From positions 248,001 through 312,000 of the forward strand of contig NZ_QPGB01000003.1 of the NCBI RefSeq assembly GCF_003335215.1: 64,000 nucleotides of DNA, read 5' to 3'. Under the pieces are notes generated by a model. It saw nothing but the letters and a program-made list of their open reading frames with translations. It made no database searches and was not told the origin of the DNA. This DNA is from Parvibium lacunae. Its GTDB lineage: Bacteria; Pseudomonadota; Gammaproteobacteria; Burkholderiales; Burkholderiaceae_D. Below, in pieces: positions 50,215-60,052 of the stretch (position 1 is the first letter of the stretch; every line of letters begins with the position of its first letter). The translations under genes were made by a program, and so were the position numbers.

Positions 50215-51000
50215 ATGCGCCTGCGCCTACTCCTGCGAAAGCTGACCATCAGTGCGCCACAAATGCGTGTGCTGACACAGCGACCCTGGTATGTGCGCTT
50301 GGCCCCCTATTTTCTTGTCGCCCTAGCTAGCGCTGGGGTTACCGCCGGTTGGTACGCATGGAGTGGCGCAGCGGGCAATAAAACCAAACAGCAATTAGAG
50401 CAAGAGCTCGCCGAATCAAAGCTGAAATTGCAGCAACTGTATGATGAACATGCGCAGTTAGAACGGACCGCCCGCACCGCAACCAGTCAGATTGACATGG
50501 AACAAGCAGCCCGCAGCCGCTTAACCCAAGAAATGAAAACCTTGGAAGCGGATAACGCCCGGCTACGAGAAGAGTTGGCATTCTTCGAGCGTAGTATCAG
50601 CGCCAACCAGGCCGTACTGGGTTTAACGCTGAGCGGAGCGCGCATTCAAGTGGTTCAGGAAGGCGTTTATCAATTACGCGTCATGGTGGCTCAAAGCGGC
50701 AAGATCAATGCTAATTTCAATGGTCAATTGCAGCTCCACGTAACCGGGCAGCAAAATGGCAAGACCGTTCAACTGATCCTCCCTGAGCCGATCCAAAATT
50801 CAGCTACCGCAGCGGCTGGCCTCACGGGTAAAACCACTGGTTATGCGGTTTCCCCTGCAAGTGCATACCAACTAAATTTCAGGCATTATCAGCGCCTAGA
50901 AATTTATTTTGCACTACCGGCAAACCTACAGCTTAAAACCGTTCAAGCCAAGGTTTTTGATGGCAAAACGATTCGCCTCACGCAGCAGGTAAGCCTGTAG
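50215..51000 (+). CDS. Membrane-anchored coiled-coil protein (DUF6776-like)
   Basis: 261-residue protein: basic N-terminus, one membrane helix (about 31-48), a coiled coil (about 55-125, KTKQQLEQELAESKLKLQQL) and a C-terminal beta-rich domain (about 130-260). It resembles the DUF6776 proteins often found next to bactofilins in betaproteobacteria; I am fairly but not fully sure of that family. Between argC and the bactofilin gene, 37 bases from the latter. A role with the bactofilin in envelope or cell-shape structure is inferred from position only. Confidence 0.78.
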   Translation: MRLRLLLRKLTISAPQMRVLTQRPWYVRLAPYFLVALASAGVTAGWYAWSGAAGNKTKQQLEQELAESKLKLQQLYDEHAQLERTARTATSQIDMEQAARSRLTQEMKTLEADNARLREELAFFERSISANQAVLGLTLSGARIQVVQEGVYQLRVMVAQSGKINANFNGQLQLHVTGQQNGKTVQLILPEPIQNSATAAAGLTGKTTGYAVSPASAYQLNFRHYQRLEIYFALPANLQLKTVQAKVFDGKTIRLTQQVSL

Positions 51001-51037
51001 CTTGTCCAGACCCGCACTCAGCCAGTAAGGAATGCTC

Positions 51038-51439
51038 ATGTTTAAACAAACCAAACCGGTACGACCCAACATCGACAGCTTGATTGGCGCGACAACGCAT
51101 ATCCACGGCAACCTGAATTTTGCAGGGGGGCTGCGCATTGATGGCAAAATCAGTGGCAATGTAATCGGTGCCGCAGAGAGCAAAACCATGCTTGTGCTCA
51201 GCGAAAAAGCAGAAGTTGAAGGCGAGGTGAAAGCCGCGCATGTTGTGGTTAACGGAAAAATCAACGGCCCGGTTACCGCCACCGAGCTGCTTGAGCTGCA
51301 ACCGAATGCCCATATTACTGGCGACGTTCAGTACGTTGCCCTGGAAATGCACCCCGGCGCCGTGATTTCTGGGCGGCTCACCCATCAACACAACAAACCC
51401 GAACTGAAATTGGCCAGCGATCAGAGTGCGGCGGCCTAA
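51038..51439 (+). CDS. Bactofilin family protein
   Basis: Bactofilin, a right-handed beta-helix protein that polymerises without nucleotide and scaffolds local cell wall or membrane processes. 133 residues from ATG 51038 (MFKQTKPVRPN), preferred over ATG 51032 because AAGGA at 51027-51031 gives correct spacing. The core is a run of short repeats with glycine turns (HIHGNLNFAGGLRIDGKISG, VEGEVKAAHVVVNGKINGPV), flanked by short polar tails. Next to the coiled-coil protein upstream and erpA downstream. Confidence 0.93.
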   Translation: MFKQTKPVRPNIDSLIGATTHIHGNLNFAGGLRIDGKISGNVIGAAESKTMLVLSEKAEVEGEVKAAHVVVNGKINGPVTATELLELQPNAHITGDVQYVALEMHPGAVISGRLTHQHNKPELKLASDQSAAA

Positions 51440-51532
51440 TCGCCCAAACAGCACGCACTCGTCTGCCCCCACAAAAGCAGCGGATAACCCGGGGCGAGGC
51501 AGTGCCTTTCAGCAATCGCAGCAAAAGCTGTC

Positions 51533-51538
51533 TATAAT
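51533..51538 (+). promoter_or_regulatory. Possible -10 element of erpA
   Basis: TATAAT 30 bases upstream of the erpA start. No consensus -35 is seen at the proper distance, so only the hexamer and its position support it. Confidence 0.4.
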
Positions 51539-51568
51539 GTCTCGTTATTGAAGAAATGAGGAGTTGCC

Positions 51569-51922
51569 ATGAATGCGGTCGTCGAAGCGCTGCCTGATCC
51601 CTTGGTGTTTACCGACAATGCAGTCAACAAAGTCCGTGAACTGATTGCCGAAGAGGGAAACCCAGACTTAAAGCTGCGGGTATTTGTTCAAGGCGGAGGC
51701 TGCTCTGGCTTCCAATATGGCTTTACGTTTGATGAATTAACCAATGATGACGATACCCAGTTAGAAAAGGGCGGGGTCAAACTCTTGGTGGACTCAATGA
51801 GCTTACAGTATTTGGTTGGTGCCGAAATTGACTACACCGAAGGCCTAGAAGGGGCGCAATTTGTGATCAAAAACCCCAACGCAACGACGACCTGCGGCTG
51901 CGGCTCCTCTTTTTCGGTCTGA
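51569..51922 (+). CDS. erpA: Iron-sulfur cluster insertion protein ErpA
   Basis: A-type Fe-S carrier that passes clusters to apoproteins, notably in isoprenoid synthesis and respiration. Ligand cysteines C45 ([10 protein letters not shown]), C109 and C111 ([11 protein letters not shown]) are present. 117 residues; GAGGAG ribosome binding site. The N-terminal extension before the fold is typical of the betaproteobacterial ErpA. A terminator follows at 51946-51970. Confidence 0.95.
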   Translation: MNAVVEALPDPLVFTDNAVNKVRELIAEEGNPDLKLRVFVQGGGCSGFQYGFTFDELTNDDDTQLEKGGVKLLVDSMSLQYLVGAEIDYTEGLEGAQFVIKNPNATTTCGCGSSFSV

Positions 51923-51945
51923 AAGCGGCCGCTTGATTTATTAAC

Positions 51946-51970
51946 AAACGCGGCCTGTGCCGCGTTTTTT
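51946..51970 (+). terminator. Intrinsic terminator after erpA
   Basis: Stem AAACGCGGC/GCCGCGTTT (51946-51954 with 51959-51967), 4-base loop, T run to 51970. It ends 7 bases before the YggT-family start codon, so the next gene may depend on read-through or a separate promoter. Confidence 0.82.
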
Positions 51971-51977
51971 GTGGGCC

Positions 51978-52577
51978 ATGCCAATGCTATTCGATTTCTT
52001 GCATTTGCTTCTCTCGCTACCAGTGTCGCTGTTAGGGGGAGCGTTGCTACTGCGAGTCTATGCGCAGCGTATCAAACTCCACCCCCACAACCCGCTGTCG
52101 CAATTCTTATTCAAATTAACCGACTGGCTGGTTAAGCCACTACGACGCCTCATTCCTGGGGTTGGCGGGGTTGACTGGGCCAGTTTATGTGGCGCCTGGG
52201 CGCTGGCCGTTTGCCTCTTGGCTGTGTTGGCCTTGCTACGTTCGATACTCGCAGGGAGTGGCCTGGCGCTATTCCCCAGCCCCCTCAATCTGGCTTTGCT
52301 CGGTCTACTCAAAATTGCGCAATGGGGGATCTCAACCGCCTTGCTGTTTGTGTTTGTTGCGGCATTAATGAGTTGGTTCCAACTGCAATCGCCCTTGGCC
52401 TATGTCATTCGCGAGTTGGTTGCCCCGTTGCTGCGGCCCATCCAACGCCGCTTACCCACAAATGGCATGGGGCTTGATATGTCCCCCATGGTGCTGGTAT
52501 TTATTCTGTTAATCGTACAACATGGCTGCATGCTGGGTGAACTTTATCTCACCCCCATCGGGACTATCGTGCGCTAG
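51978..52577 (+). CDS. YggT family membrane protein
   Basis: Inner-membrane protein with two tandem YGGT repeats, each with two hydrophobic helices; QFLFKLTDWLVKPLRRLIPG in the first and RELVAPLLRPIQRRLP in the second mark them. 199 residues from ATG 51978; ATG 51984 is an alternative. The family is linked to osmotic tolerance in some bacteria, otherwise uncharacterised. It is next to a DUF167 gene, as in E. coli yggT-yggU. Confidence 0.92.
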   Translation: MPMLFDFLHLLLSLPVSLLGGALLLRVYAQRIKLHPHNPLSQFLFKLTDWLVKPLRRLIPGVGGVDWASLCGAWALAVCLLAVLALLRSILAGSGLALFPSPLNLALLGLLKIAQWGISTALLFVFVAALMSWFQLQSPLAYVIRELVAPLLRPIQRRLPTNGMGLDMSPMVLVFILLIVQHGCMLGELYLTPIGTIVR

Positions 52578-52609
52578 CAGCACGGGCAACGCCGCTAGCC
52601 AACCCGAAT

Positions 52610-52963
52610 ATGAAACGCGCACTCAGCGCCCCATCTTCCCTGCCAACTTGGCTGCGCAGTCAGCTTACTGCGCGTGGTGAACAAACGTGGTTGTTAGCCT
52701 TGTATGTTCAGCCCAATGCCAAACAGACCGTGTGTCTCGGTCTCCACGACACGGCGTTGAAGATCAGGTTAAATGCGCCCGCAATTGACGGTAAAGCCAA
52801 TCAGGCATTGTTGCAGTGGTTACAAAATCGCTGTCGTCAGTTGCAAGCGGGAACACCCCAGCTTCATCTGCGCCAAGGCGAGCGCAGCCGCTATAAATGC
52901 ATCGAGCTACAGTTCCCGCAGGCGGTCACACCACAAGCTTTAGTTGATTGCATAACCAAATAA
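52610..52963 (+). CDS. DUF167/UPF0235 (YggU-like) protein
   Basis: 117-residue protein with the DUF167 core LYVQPNAKQTVCLGLHDTALKIRLNAPAIDGKANQALLQWL. No enzymatic function is established. It follows the YggT gene by 32 bases. Its last 24 bases overlap the convergent PfkB kinase gene. Confidence 0.92.
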   Translation: MKRALSAPSSLPTWLRSQLTARGEQTWLLALYVQPNAKQTVCLGLHDTALKIRLNAPAIDGKANQALLQWLQNRCRQLQAGTPQLHLRQGERSRYKCIELQFPQAVTPQALVDCITK

Positions 52964-53884
52964 GCTTTTGAAGCGGGCCAAGATATGCTCACGTTGGAGG
53001 TGGTGGTTCTGCGCGCCTTGCGAAGCAATTTTGATCGACCCCATTAAGCTGGCCAAGCGCCCCGTACTGGGCCAATCCATCCCGGTTGCGATGCCATACA
53101 GCAACCCACTGCGAAAAGCGTCACCACAACCAGTTGGGTCGACTAAATCAGGGGCGGCCACGACCGGAATCGTCTCAAGCTGCCCACCGTGATAAATCTG
53201 CGAGCCTTGGCTACCCAGGGTCACGACTACTGCTTTAATTCCTGCCCGCTGGGCCAACTTTTCCATACTCAGGCCAGTACGTTCGGAAAACAGCTTCGCC
53301 TCGTAATCATTTAGGGTGATGTAGCTGGCTTGCTCAGCCATCTGCAATAACTCGCTGCCATTAAACATCGGCAAGCCTTGGCCTGGATCAAAAATAAACG
53401 GGATATTCGCCGCGGCAAATTGCTGACAGTGTTCCAGCATCCCCTCTTTGCCATCTGGCGACACAATCCCGAGCTTGACATCGCGGGCATCGCTCACCCG
53501 GTTCAAGTGAGACGAGTTCATCGCCCCGGGGTGAAAAGCCGTGATCTGGTTATCATCGAGATCCGTGGTGATAAAGGCTTGCGCCGTATAAGCCCCAGGA
53601 ATGACACGAATATGTGCGGTATCCAGGTCCAGATCAAGAAACCGCTGGCGATAGGTATGCCCATCAATCATGCCAATGGTCCCCATTAGCACAGGCTCGC
53701 CACCCAGCATCTTGAGGTTATAAGCAATATTGGCCCCTGTGCCGCCAAACTCGCGACGCAACTGCGGGACCAAGAATGCCACATTCAGAATATGCACCTG
53801 ATCGGGCATGATATGGTCTTTAAAATGGCCGGGGAAGACCATAATATTGTCATACGCAATCGAGCCGCAGATCAGGGTACGCAT
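52940..53884 (-). CDS. PfkB-family carbohydrate/nucleoside kinase (adenosine kinase-like)
   Basis: Ribokinase-fold kinase. N-terminal substrate segment (SIAYDNIMVFPG), GGTGANIAYNL motif, and the C-terminal PfkB signature DPTGCGDAFRSG with catalytic aspartate. 314 residues from ATG 53884 (MRTLICGS, GAGGTG upstream); a GTG at 53890 is an alternative. Close relatives are annotated as adenosine kinases, but the substrate cannot be fixed here. Only 14 bases downstream of tpx. Confidence 0.92.
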   Translation of the reverse strand: MRTLICGSIAYDNIMVFPGHFKDHIMPDQVHILNVAFLVPQLRREFGGTGANIAYNLKMLGGEPVLMGTIGMIDGHTYRQRFLDLDLDTAHIRVIPGAYTAQAFITTDLDDNQITAFHPGAMNSSHLNRVSDARDVKLGIVSPDGKEGMLEHCQQFAAANIPFIFDPGQGLPMFNGSELLQMAEQASYITLNDYEAKLFSERTGLSMEKLAQRAGIKAVVVTLGSQGSQIYHGGQLETIPVVAAPDLVDPTGCGDAFRSGLLYGIATGMDWPSTGRLASLMGSIKIASQGAQNHHLQREHILARFKSLFGYAIN

Positions 53885-53898
53885 AGTCACCTCAATAA

Positions 53899-54399
53899 TT
53901 AGTTCAACACAGCCAACGCGGCTTCATAGTTTGGTTCGTGTGCAATTTCTGGCACCAATTCAACATGCAATACGGTATTGTTTTCATCCAGCACCACCAC
54001 GGCACGGGCGGTCACGCCTGCGAGCGGCCCACTGGTAATATCGACACCGTAAGCGCGCGCAAACTCGCGGCCACGCATCAATGACAGAGGAATGACATTA
54101 TCAAGCCCCTCAGTGCTGCAAAAGCGGCCCATGGCAAACGGCAAGTCCGCTGAAATCGTCAGTACAACCGTGTTTTGCAGTTGGCTAGCCTGTTGATTGA
54201 ATTTGCGTGCTGAGGTTTGGCAGGTTGGCGTGTCTAGACTCGGGACAATATTCAACACCTTGCGTTTACCGGCAAAGTTGGCCAGGCTCACATCTGCCAG
54301 ATCTTTCCCCACTAGGGAAAAATCGGGTGCAGACTGGCCGACTTGTGGCAAGCTTCCCGCCAATGAAATGGGATTGCCTTTTAGGGTTACGGTGGTCAT
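53899..54399 (-). CDS. tpx: Thiol peroxidase
   Basis: Atypical 2-Cys peroxiredoxin that reduces lipid hydroperoxides with thioredoxin. Peroxidatic C60 ([12 protein letters not shown]) and resolving C94 (RFCSTEG) are both present. 166 residues, normal. Between the DUF3426 protein gene and the PfkB kinase, all on the minus strand. Confidence 0.97.
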   Translation of the reverse strand: MTTVTLKGNPISLAGSLPQVGQSAPDFSLVGKDLADVSLANFAGKRKVLNIVPSLDTPTCQTSARKFNQQASQLQNTVVLTISADLPFAMGRFCSTEGLDNVIPLSLMRGREFARAYGVDITSGPLAGVTARAVVVLDENNTVLHVELVPEIAHEPNYEAALAVLN

Positions 54400-54419
54400 C
54401 TTATTTCCTTTCCAGGAGA

Positions 54420-55658
54420 TTACGGGTAAAAAATATACAAAAGGTAGCCCGCTGCTTTATAAGAAGCAGCCTGACTGGCGTCAAACAAGACTTTAGCATT
54501 CAATTCTGCTCGGCCAGGAATCGCCCCGCTCGTTTCGCCGGTGAGGCTAGCGAGCTTCTGCCCGTCCTGAACCAACAGGTACTCATTCGGCGCAAAAACC
54601 CGCCGCACCACAGGTTGATTTTGGACATCAGTCAGCGTCAGCTCAACATGCGGCAAAGCCAGGGGCCACGCGCTTTGATTTTCCATCGCAAACTGCAAGC
54701 TAAAAATATCGCGGGCCTTGCTTTCGGGCTGTAAATCCGAACTCGTAATACGTAACTGTTCAATGTGCTGAGGCCAGTCCAAACGACAAGGCCAGTAAGG
54801 CGAGATGGCCTCACAAGCGGTTTGTAATGCAGGACGTAACGAGGGCAAGCGCACCGCCAAGTCAGCCCGCCACACATACGCAACTTGAGCGACGAGCGCC
54901 AGCAGCGCGAGCAATGCCCCCCCCGCAGAGAGCCAACCGATCCAGCGACGCCAGCGCGCCTGACGCTCAAAGGCCAGCAGAAATGCCGGTTCGACCCGGC
55001 TGTCGGCTTCCTCGACACCCGCTATGTGCGAGGGAGCGAATGTGGTTGCTGACGGCATCGGGTCGGGCTCTGCCTGCGCGGCGGGCATCAAGGTCACAGG
55101 ATCAGGGATCTCCGGCTCATGAGAAGCGATAGCAGGCTCGGTTGGCGGCACTGGCACTCGCTCTGCTTGCGGCGGCGTGCTAACCACGGCTGCGGGTAAG
55201 CGCGGCTCTTGCCGCTGTGCCTGAGCGGACGTCGCCGCAGCAGGCATCTCCAACACATGACGACGTGGGGGAGTGGTGGCGGGCGGCGGGTCATCCAATA
55301 ACGCTAAAATTTCAGATTGGATAGCCGCGGTTGGCGCGGCAACCGGCGCTTTAGGCGTTGCGGCAGGGGTTTGCGGAGGCTGACTCCTCGGGCCTGGCGA
55401 GGCGCTTGGCTGAACAATGGCGGGTCGGCTTTCTGCGCCTGCCGCTGCAATAGCGGCAGCAGACGAAACAGGGGGGCTCAGCGTCGGGCTACTTGCCTCA
55501 TCCGAGTCGCCTTCCAGCGCCACATGGGCCAGATGGTCGAGTGAATTAAACACATGGCGACACACCCCGCAGCGCACCATCCCGCCCCCTGTTTTCAGGT
55601 GTTCGGGCTGCACCCGGAAACGGGTTTGGCAATTCGGGCATTGGGTTGCTAAGGCCAT
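54420..55658 (-). CDS. Zinc-ribbon DUF3426 membrane protein
   Basis: N-terminal MJ0042-type zinc ribbon with C7, C10, C30 and C33 (CPNC and CGVC), a long proline/alanine-rich disordered linker (about 55-235), one membrane helix (239-262), and a C-terminal DUF3426 domain (about 270-410). 412 residues from ATG 55658; a TTG at 55670 is an alternative. Function is not established. Directly downstream of prmA, as in other betaproteobacteria. Confidence 0.88.
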   Translation of the reverse strand: MALATQCPNCQTRFRVQPEHLKTGGGMVRCGVCRHVFNSLDHLAHVALEGDSDEASSPTLSPPVSSAAAIAAAGAESRPAIVQPSASPGPRSQPPQTPAATPKAPVAAPTAAIQSEILALLDDPPPATTPPRRHVLEMPAAATSAQAQRQEPRLPAAVVSTPPQAERVPVPPTEPAIASHEPEIPDPVTLMPAAQAEPDPMPSATTFAPSHIAGVEEADSRVEPAFLLAFERQARWRRWIGWLSAGGALLALLALVAQVAYVWRADLAVRLPSLRPALQTACEAISPYWPCRLDWPQHIEQLRITSSDLQPESKARDIFSLQFAMENQSAWPLALPHVELTLTDVQNQPVVRRVFAPNEYLLVQDGQKLASLTGETSGAIPGRAELNAKVLFDASQAASYKAAGYLLYIFYP

Positions 55659-55784
55659 GCGATCTATCAATCAGAGAAAACACACAGGGTAAGAACTATA
55701 CCAGTCAGCGACTGCTGTCGCCGCGCTACGATCAGGAAAGCCCGTAAATTCGAGGTCAACTCAGCGTCAGCGGGCAGCGCCCGC

Positions 55785-56702
55785 TTATTGCTTTTGTCCT
55801 GCCAGGCAGACCCAACCTTCCGCACTTTGCCAGATTGTAACGTTAAGATACGGCGCATAGGCAGCCGCTACTTCTTCGGCTTGGCGTGCCAAAACGCCTG
55901 ACAGAACCAGGTAGCCCCCAGGGGCGACTTGACGCACCAACATGGGCGCCAGGATTTTTAGCGGATTCGACAGAATATTGGCGACCACCACGGCAAACCC
56001 CTGTGTGGCTTGAGCCTGCGGCAATGGTGCGTCAGGCAGGGAAAAAGTGGCCTCGACCTCATTGAGCACCGCATTCGCCTGGGCGGCCGTCACGGCCTGG
56101 GGGTCGATATCAACCCCCAGCGTTAATCCGGCACCGAGCTTCTTGGCAGCAATCGCCAAAATCCCGGAGCCGCAGCCATAATCCAACACGGTTGGGGCAG
56201 CCAAATTCGGCACATGCTGTTCCAGCCATTGCAGGCATAAACGGGTAGTCGGGTGACTCCCCGTGCCAAAAGCCAAGCCTGGATCCAACCGCAAGACAAC
56301 CCGATCATCGTCGGGCGGGGCGGTATGCCAAGTTGGCACGATCCACAAACGCGAGGAGATCGGAATCGGCTCAAATTGCGATTGTGTCAGCCGCACCCAG
56401 TCTTGCTCAGCCACCCACCGTTCCGTGTGAGCAGCAATCGGTGTCATGCCTAAGGCCGAGAAAGCCGCTTGTAACACCGGTTCACTCTGACACTCGGCTG
56501 GCAATAGAATAATCAGCTCACTCTGCACCCACCCAGCTATGGCAGGTTCCAGACCAGGCTCGCCAAACAAAGGCTGCTCATCCGGGCTATCGCGATCCGC
56601 ATCTTCCACCAATACCGACAAAGCCCCAGCCTCTAGCAGCGCATCACTCAGTGCCTCCACCTCGGCTTGGGGCACCCGCAGCAGCACCTCCCGATAAGCC
56701 AT
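55785..56702 (-). CDS. prmA: Ribosomal protein L11 methyltransferase
   Basis: SAM-dependent enzyme that trimethylates ribosomal protein L11. N-terminal substrate-recognition domain (about 1-60), then Rossmann methyltransferase with the LRLDPGLAFGTGSHPTTRL segment and SAM loop DYGCGSG at 174-180; VANILSNPL is the NxxxNP-type motif. 305 residues. Its ATG shares one base with the accC stop (TAATG). Confidence 0.96.
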   Translation of the reverse strand: MAYREVLLRVPQAEVEALSDALLEAGALSVLVEDADRDSPDEQPLFGEPGLEPAIAGWVQSELIILLPAECQSEPVLQAAFSALGMTPIAAHTERWVAEQDWVRLTQSQFEPIPISSRLWIVPTWHTAPPDDDRVVLRLDPGLAFGTGSHPTTRLCLQWLEQHVPNLAAPTVLDYGCGSGILAIAAKKLGAGLTLGVDIDPQAVTAAQANAVLNEVEATFSLPDAPLPQAQATQGFAVVVANILSNPLKILAPMLVRQVAPGGYLVLSGVLARQAEEVAAAYAPYLNVTIWQSAEGWVCLAGQKQ

Positions 56703-58063
56703 TACTTGACGCCTGCCTGTTTACGCTGTTCTAAGCGGTGTTCGAGGTAATGGATACTGGTGCCGCCTTCGACAAAGCGGCCATCGTGCATGAGTTCCCG
56801 ATGCAGGGGAATGTTGGTTTGAATCCCTTCCACCACCATCTCAGATAAAGCAATGCGCATGCGCGCAATCGCTTGCTCGCGCGTATCGCCGTAAGTAATC
56901 ACCTTACCCACCATGGAGTCATAGTTGGGCGGGACAAAATAACCACTGTAAGCATGTGAATCCACCCGCACCCCAGGGCCGCCAGGGGGATGCCAAGTTG
57001 TAATTTTGCCGGGTGATGGCGTGAACTTAAACGGATCTTCCGCGTTAATGCGGCATTCGATTGCATGCCCGCGGAATTGAATATCACGCTGCCGATACCG
57101 TAGTTTTTCACCTGCAGCAACCCGAATCTGCTCTTGCACAATGTCAATGCCCGTAATCAATTCCGTGACTGGGTGTTCGACTTGGACGCGCGTATTCATT
57201 TCAATAAAGTAGAACTCGCCGTTTTCATACAGAAACTCAAAGGTGCCCGCGCCAAGATAGCCGATTTTCCGGCAAGCTTCTGCACAACGATCCCCAACCC
57301 GTTCAATCAGACGACGCGCAATCCCGGGGGCGGGTGCTTCTTCAATCACTTTTTGGTGCCGACGCTGCATCGAGCAATCACGCTCCCCCAACCATAAGGC
57401 ATTGCGGTGCGAATCGGCCAGTACCTGAATCTCCACATGGCGGGGATTTTCCAAAAACTTTTCCATGTAAACATTGGGGTTGCCGAACGCCGCCCCAGCT
57501 TCCGCACGCGTCATTGTCACGGCATTTACCAGTGCCGCCTCGGTGTGAACCACCCGCATCCCGCGTCCGCCCCCACCACCAGCCGCTTTAATAATGACCG
57601 GATAACCAACCTGACGCGCGATGCGGATAATTTCTTTGGGATCATCCGGGAGTGCGCCCTCTGAGCCGGGCACACAAGGAACCCCAGCCTCAATCATGGC
57701 CCGTTTCGCACTGACCTTATCTCCCATCATCCGAATGACATTCGCCGAGGGACCAATAAAGGTAAAACCACTTTGCTGCACCCGCTCGGCAAAATCAGCA
57801 TTTTCAGAGAGGAAGCCATAGCCGGGGTGAATCGCTTCAGCATCCGTCACTTCAGCCGCACTGATAATGGCTGGCACATTCAAATAACTCTGTGCTGAAG
57901 GCGCCGGGCCAATACAAACCGACTCATCAGCGAGCTTGACATACTTAGCCTGAGCATCCGCCTCTGAATGCACGACCACCGTTTTAATTCCTAGCTCACG
58001 GCAGGCTCGCTGCACGCGCAGGGCGATCTCGCCCCGATTGGCAATCAAAATTTTCTCAAACAT
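56702..58063 (-). CDS. accC: Acetyl-CoA carboxylase, biotin carboxylase subunit
   Basis: Carboxylates biotin on AccB with ATP and bicarbonate, first half of the fatty acid synthesis entry reaction. ATP-grasp protein with [10 protein letters not shown], the ATP loop GGGGGRGM at 162-169, [19 protein letters not shown], and [14 protein letters not shown] catalytic segment. 453 residues. It follows accB by 83 bases and overlaps prmA by one. Confidence 0.98.
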   Translation of the reverse strand: MFEKILIANRGEIALRVQRACRELGIKTVVVHSEADAQAKYVKLADESVCIGPAPSAQSYLNVPAIISAAEVTDAEAIHPGYGFLSENADFAERVQQSGFTFIGPSANVIRMMGDKVSAKRAMIEAGVPCVPGSEGALPDDPKEIIRIARQVGYPVIIKAAGGGGGRGMRVVHTEAALVNAVTMTRAEAGAAFGNPNVYMEKFLENPRHVEIQVLADSHRNALWLGERDCSMQRRHQKVIEEAPAPGIARRLIERVGDRCAEACRKIGYLGAGTFEFLYENGEFYFIEMNTRVQVEHPVTELITGIDIVQEQIRVAAGEKLRYRQRDIQFRGHAIECRINAEDPFKFTPSPGKITTWHPPGGPGVRVDSHAYSGYFVPPNYDSMVGKVITYGDTREQAIARMRIALSEMVVEGIQTNIPLHRELMHDGRFVEGGTSIHYLEHRLEQRKQAGVK

Positions 58064-58146
58064 ACGCTACCCAAACAGTATCCATCCGTTCCCACTGGCA
58101 CCGCACCCTGCAGCGCCGAGGTCTATGCAAGCAATTACTAGTGCGA

Positions 58147-58611
58147 TCAAGCAATGACAAAGAGGGGTTGGCCATATTCAACAGGCTGACCATTCTCCAC
58201 CAGGATTTGTTTAACCGTACCGCCAACATCTGCCTCAATTTCATTGAGCAGTTTCATGGCTTCAATAATGCACAGGGTGTCGCCCGCTTTTACTTGTGCG
58301 CCCACATCGATAAAGGGAGCGGCACCAGGTGCGGAAGACCGATAAAACGTACCCACCATCGGGCTCTTAACCACATGCCCCTCAAGCGCAGCGGGCGCTG
58401 GCTCAACCGCCGCCGCGGCAGCGGGTGTCGGGGGCGCAGCAAAGACGGCGGCAGGAGCAGGGGCAGCAACCAAGGGTGCGGCCGGCTGTGCGCCAGGCTG
58501 TGCAAATTTGACGATACGGACTTTTCCTTCGCCTTCCTCGGTAATCTCTAGCTCGGCGATCCCGGATTCGGCCACCAGGTCGATCAAGGTTTTCAATTTG
58601 CGTAAATCCAT
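58147..58611 (-). CDS. accB: Acetyl-CoA carboxylase, biotin carboxyl carrier protein
   Basis: Carrier subunit with biotinylated lysine K120 in EAMKLLNE. N-terminal helical part (1-35), alanine/proline-rich swivel linker (about 40-76), C-terminal biotinyl domain (about 79-154) with SPMVGTFY. 154 residues, normal. First of the accB-accC pair, 128 bases downstream of aroQ. Confidence 0.97.
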   Translation of the reverse strand: MDLRKLKTLIDLVAESGIAELEITEEGEGKVRIVKFAQPGAQPAAPLVAAPAPAAVFAAPPTPAAAAAVEPAPAALEGHVVKSPMVGTFYRSSAPGAAPFIDVGAQVKAGDTLCIIEAMKLLNEIEADVGGTVKQILVENGQPVEYGQPLFVIA

Positions 58612-58739
58612 GACTTCTTCCTCCTTCTCGTTTACGAATGTGGCGTGCGGCAGGTTAAGCTTTCAGCGGCGCTGTCGCCCCACAAAAATTTGACGGCACC
58701 TTATGCTGGCCGTTGTGTTGAATGACGGAATGACTCGCT

Positions 58740-59186
58740 TTATGTAGCGACTGAGTAGGTCAGCGCATACTCCAGCGCAGCCACATAGCCTGCTGCCCCC
58801 AAGCCCCCAATGACGCCCAGCGCCAACGCAGAAAAATACGAATGCTGGCGGAAGGGCTCACGTTTATAGACATTAGATAGGTGAACTTCAATGAAAGGAA
58901 TCGCCACCGCCGCCAAAGCATCGCGCAATGCCACGCTGGTATGCGTAAAGGCGGCCGGGTTAATGATGATGAAATCCACCCCCTCAGCTGCGGCCGCTTG
59001 CACCCGGTCTACCAACACTCCCTCATGGTTGCTTTGGCAAGTTACCAAGTGCGCGCCCACAGCACGAGCCTGTGCCTCTAAGCGGGCATCAATCTCTGCC
59101 AAGGTCATCTGCCCATAGACGCTTGGCTCACGGGTTCCCAACATATTCAAGTTAGGCCCATGCAATACCAAAATCTGTTTCGCCAT
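58740..59186 (-). CDS. aroQ: 3-dehydroquinate dehydratase, type II
   Basis: Shikimate pathway enzyme that dehydrates 3-dehydroquinate. Type II signature [18 protein letters not shown] with the catalytic tyrosine at its end, [17 protein letters not shown], and [15 protein letters not shown] carrying the catalytic histidine. 148 residues. Upstream of accB, the common aroQ-accB-accC order. The 269-base gap upstream (59187-59455) holds nothing recognised. Confidence 0.97.
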   Translation of the reverse strand: MAKQILVLHGPNLNMLGTREPSVYGQMTLAEIDARLEAQARAVGAHLVTCQSNHEGVLVDRVQAAAAEGVDFIIINPAAFTHTSVALRDALAAVAIPFIEVHLSNVYKREPFRQHSYFSALALGVIGGLGAAGYVAALEYALTYSVAT

Positions 59187-59455
59187 TGCTACCTTCTCCT
59201 CACCCGCCCCAATATTCGTCGCAGTTCGCGGCGCTTACCGCACCACGCCCCCTGCAAACACCAAAAAGACGAGATCAAATAAACTACAGATAGGCTACAT
59301 TTATATGAAATTGGGCGCATTTTGCCTACAGACTCGCCTTCTGTCTAGCAGTTTTTGGTTTTTGTCTAAATAATAAACAATGGCCATAGCGGCATCGCGT
59401 CTGATGTCCACACGCCACACGAAACCAGAGTCAGACAGTGACAGCCTGGCGCCGC

Positions 59456-60052
59456 TTATTGTCCCCGCGCTGGTGCTACAGCTTGTTGCAAATCGGCCAA
59501 GGTAATTCGCCCTGTATGACGCCAGACGATTTCACCACGTGGGTTTAACAACGCAGTAAAGGGCAAGCCCCCTGTTTGATTGCCCAAGCTCGCCGCCAGC
59601 TCCGTGCCCTGCAAGCCCCCCAATAAAATAGGATACGTGACAGGTGTTTGGGTTAAAAAGGTACGAACATTACTCGGGGAATCAATCGCCACCCCCAATA
59701 AAACCACCTTATTTTTATCTAATTGCTGATAAAACTGATCCAACTCCGGCATTTCTGCCACACAAGGAGGGCACCAAGTCGCCCAGAAATTAACAATCAC
59801 CCAGCGCCCTGCATACGCCGCTAGAGACTGCGGCTGGCCGTCCAAACTCGGCAAGCTGGCCGCAAAAAAAGCCTGGGTAGAGGCGGTGGGGACTGGCGCC
59901 AAGACAGCAGGTGAGGTGGGGCCATAGCGTTGATACACAAAGCGCCCGCCCGCCCCCAAGATGAGCGCCCCCAGCGCACACCCGACCCAGATCCATCCTT
60001 GCCATAAGCGTAACTTCACTTTATCTCCTTGGTTTAACAACTCACGGGGCAT
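59456..60052 (-). CDS. TlpA-like membrane-anchored thioredoxin
   Basis: TlpA/ResA-type thioredoxin facing the periplasm. One N-terminal membrane helix (about 18-37), then a thioredoxin fold with the redox site WCPPC at 93-97 and a cis-proline region GLPFT. 198 residues. Substrate unknown; relatives act in cytochrome maturation or disulfide reduction. It begins at the final base of the preceding gene's stop, so the pair is probably coupled. Confidence 0.92.
   Translation of the reverse strand: MPRELLNQGDKVKLRLWQGWIWVGCALGALILGAGGRFVYQRYGPTSPAVLAPVPTASTQAFFAASLPSLDGQPQSLAAYAGRWVIVNFWATWCPPCVAEMPELDQFYQQLDKNKVVLLGVAIDSPSNVRTFLTQTPVTYPILLGGLQGTELAASLGNQTGGLPFTALLNPRGEIVWRHTGRITLADLQQAVAPARGQ

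Noticed and set aside
52940-52963. Overlap of two convergent genes as a sign of error
   Set aside because: Both C-termini look normal for their families; short tail-to-tail overlaps are common.
58370-58495. Low-complexity GC-rich stretch in accB
   Set aside because: Codes for the normal alanine/proline-rich swivel linker of the biotin carrier protein.
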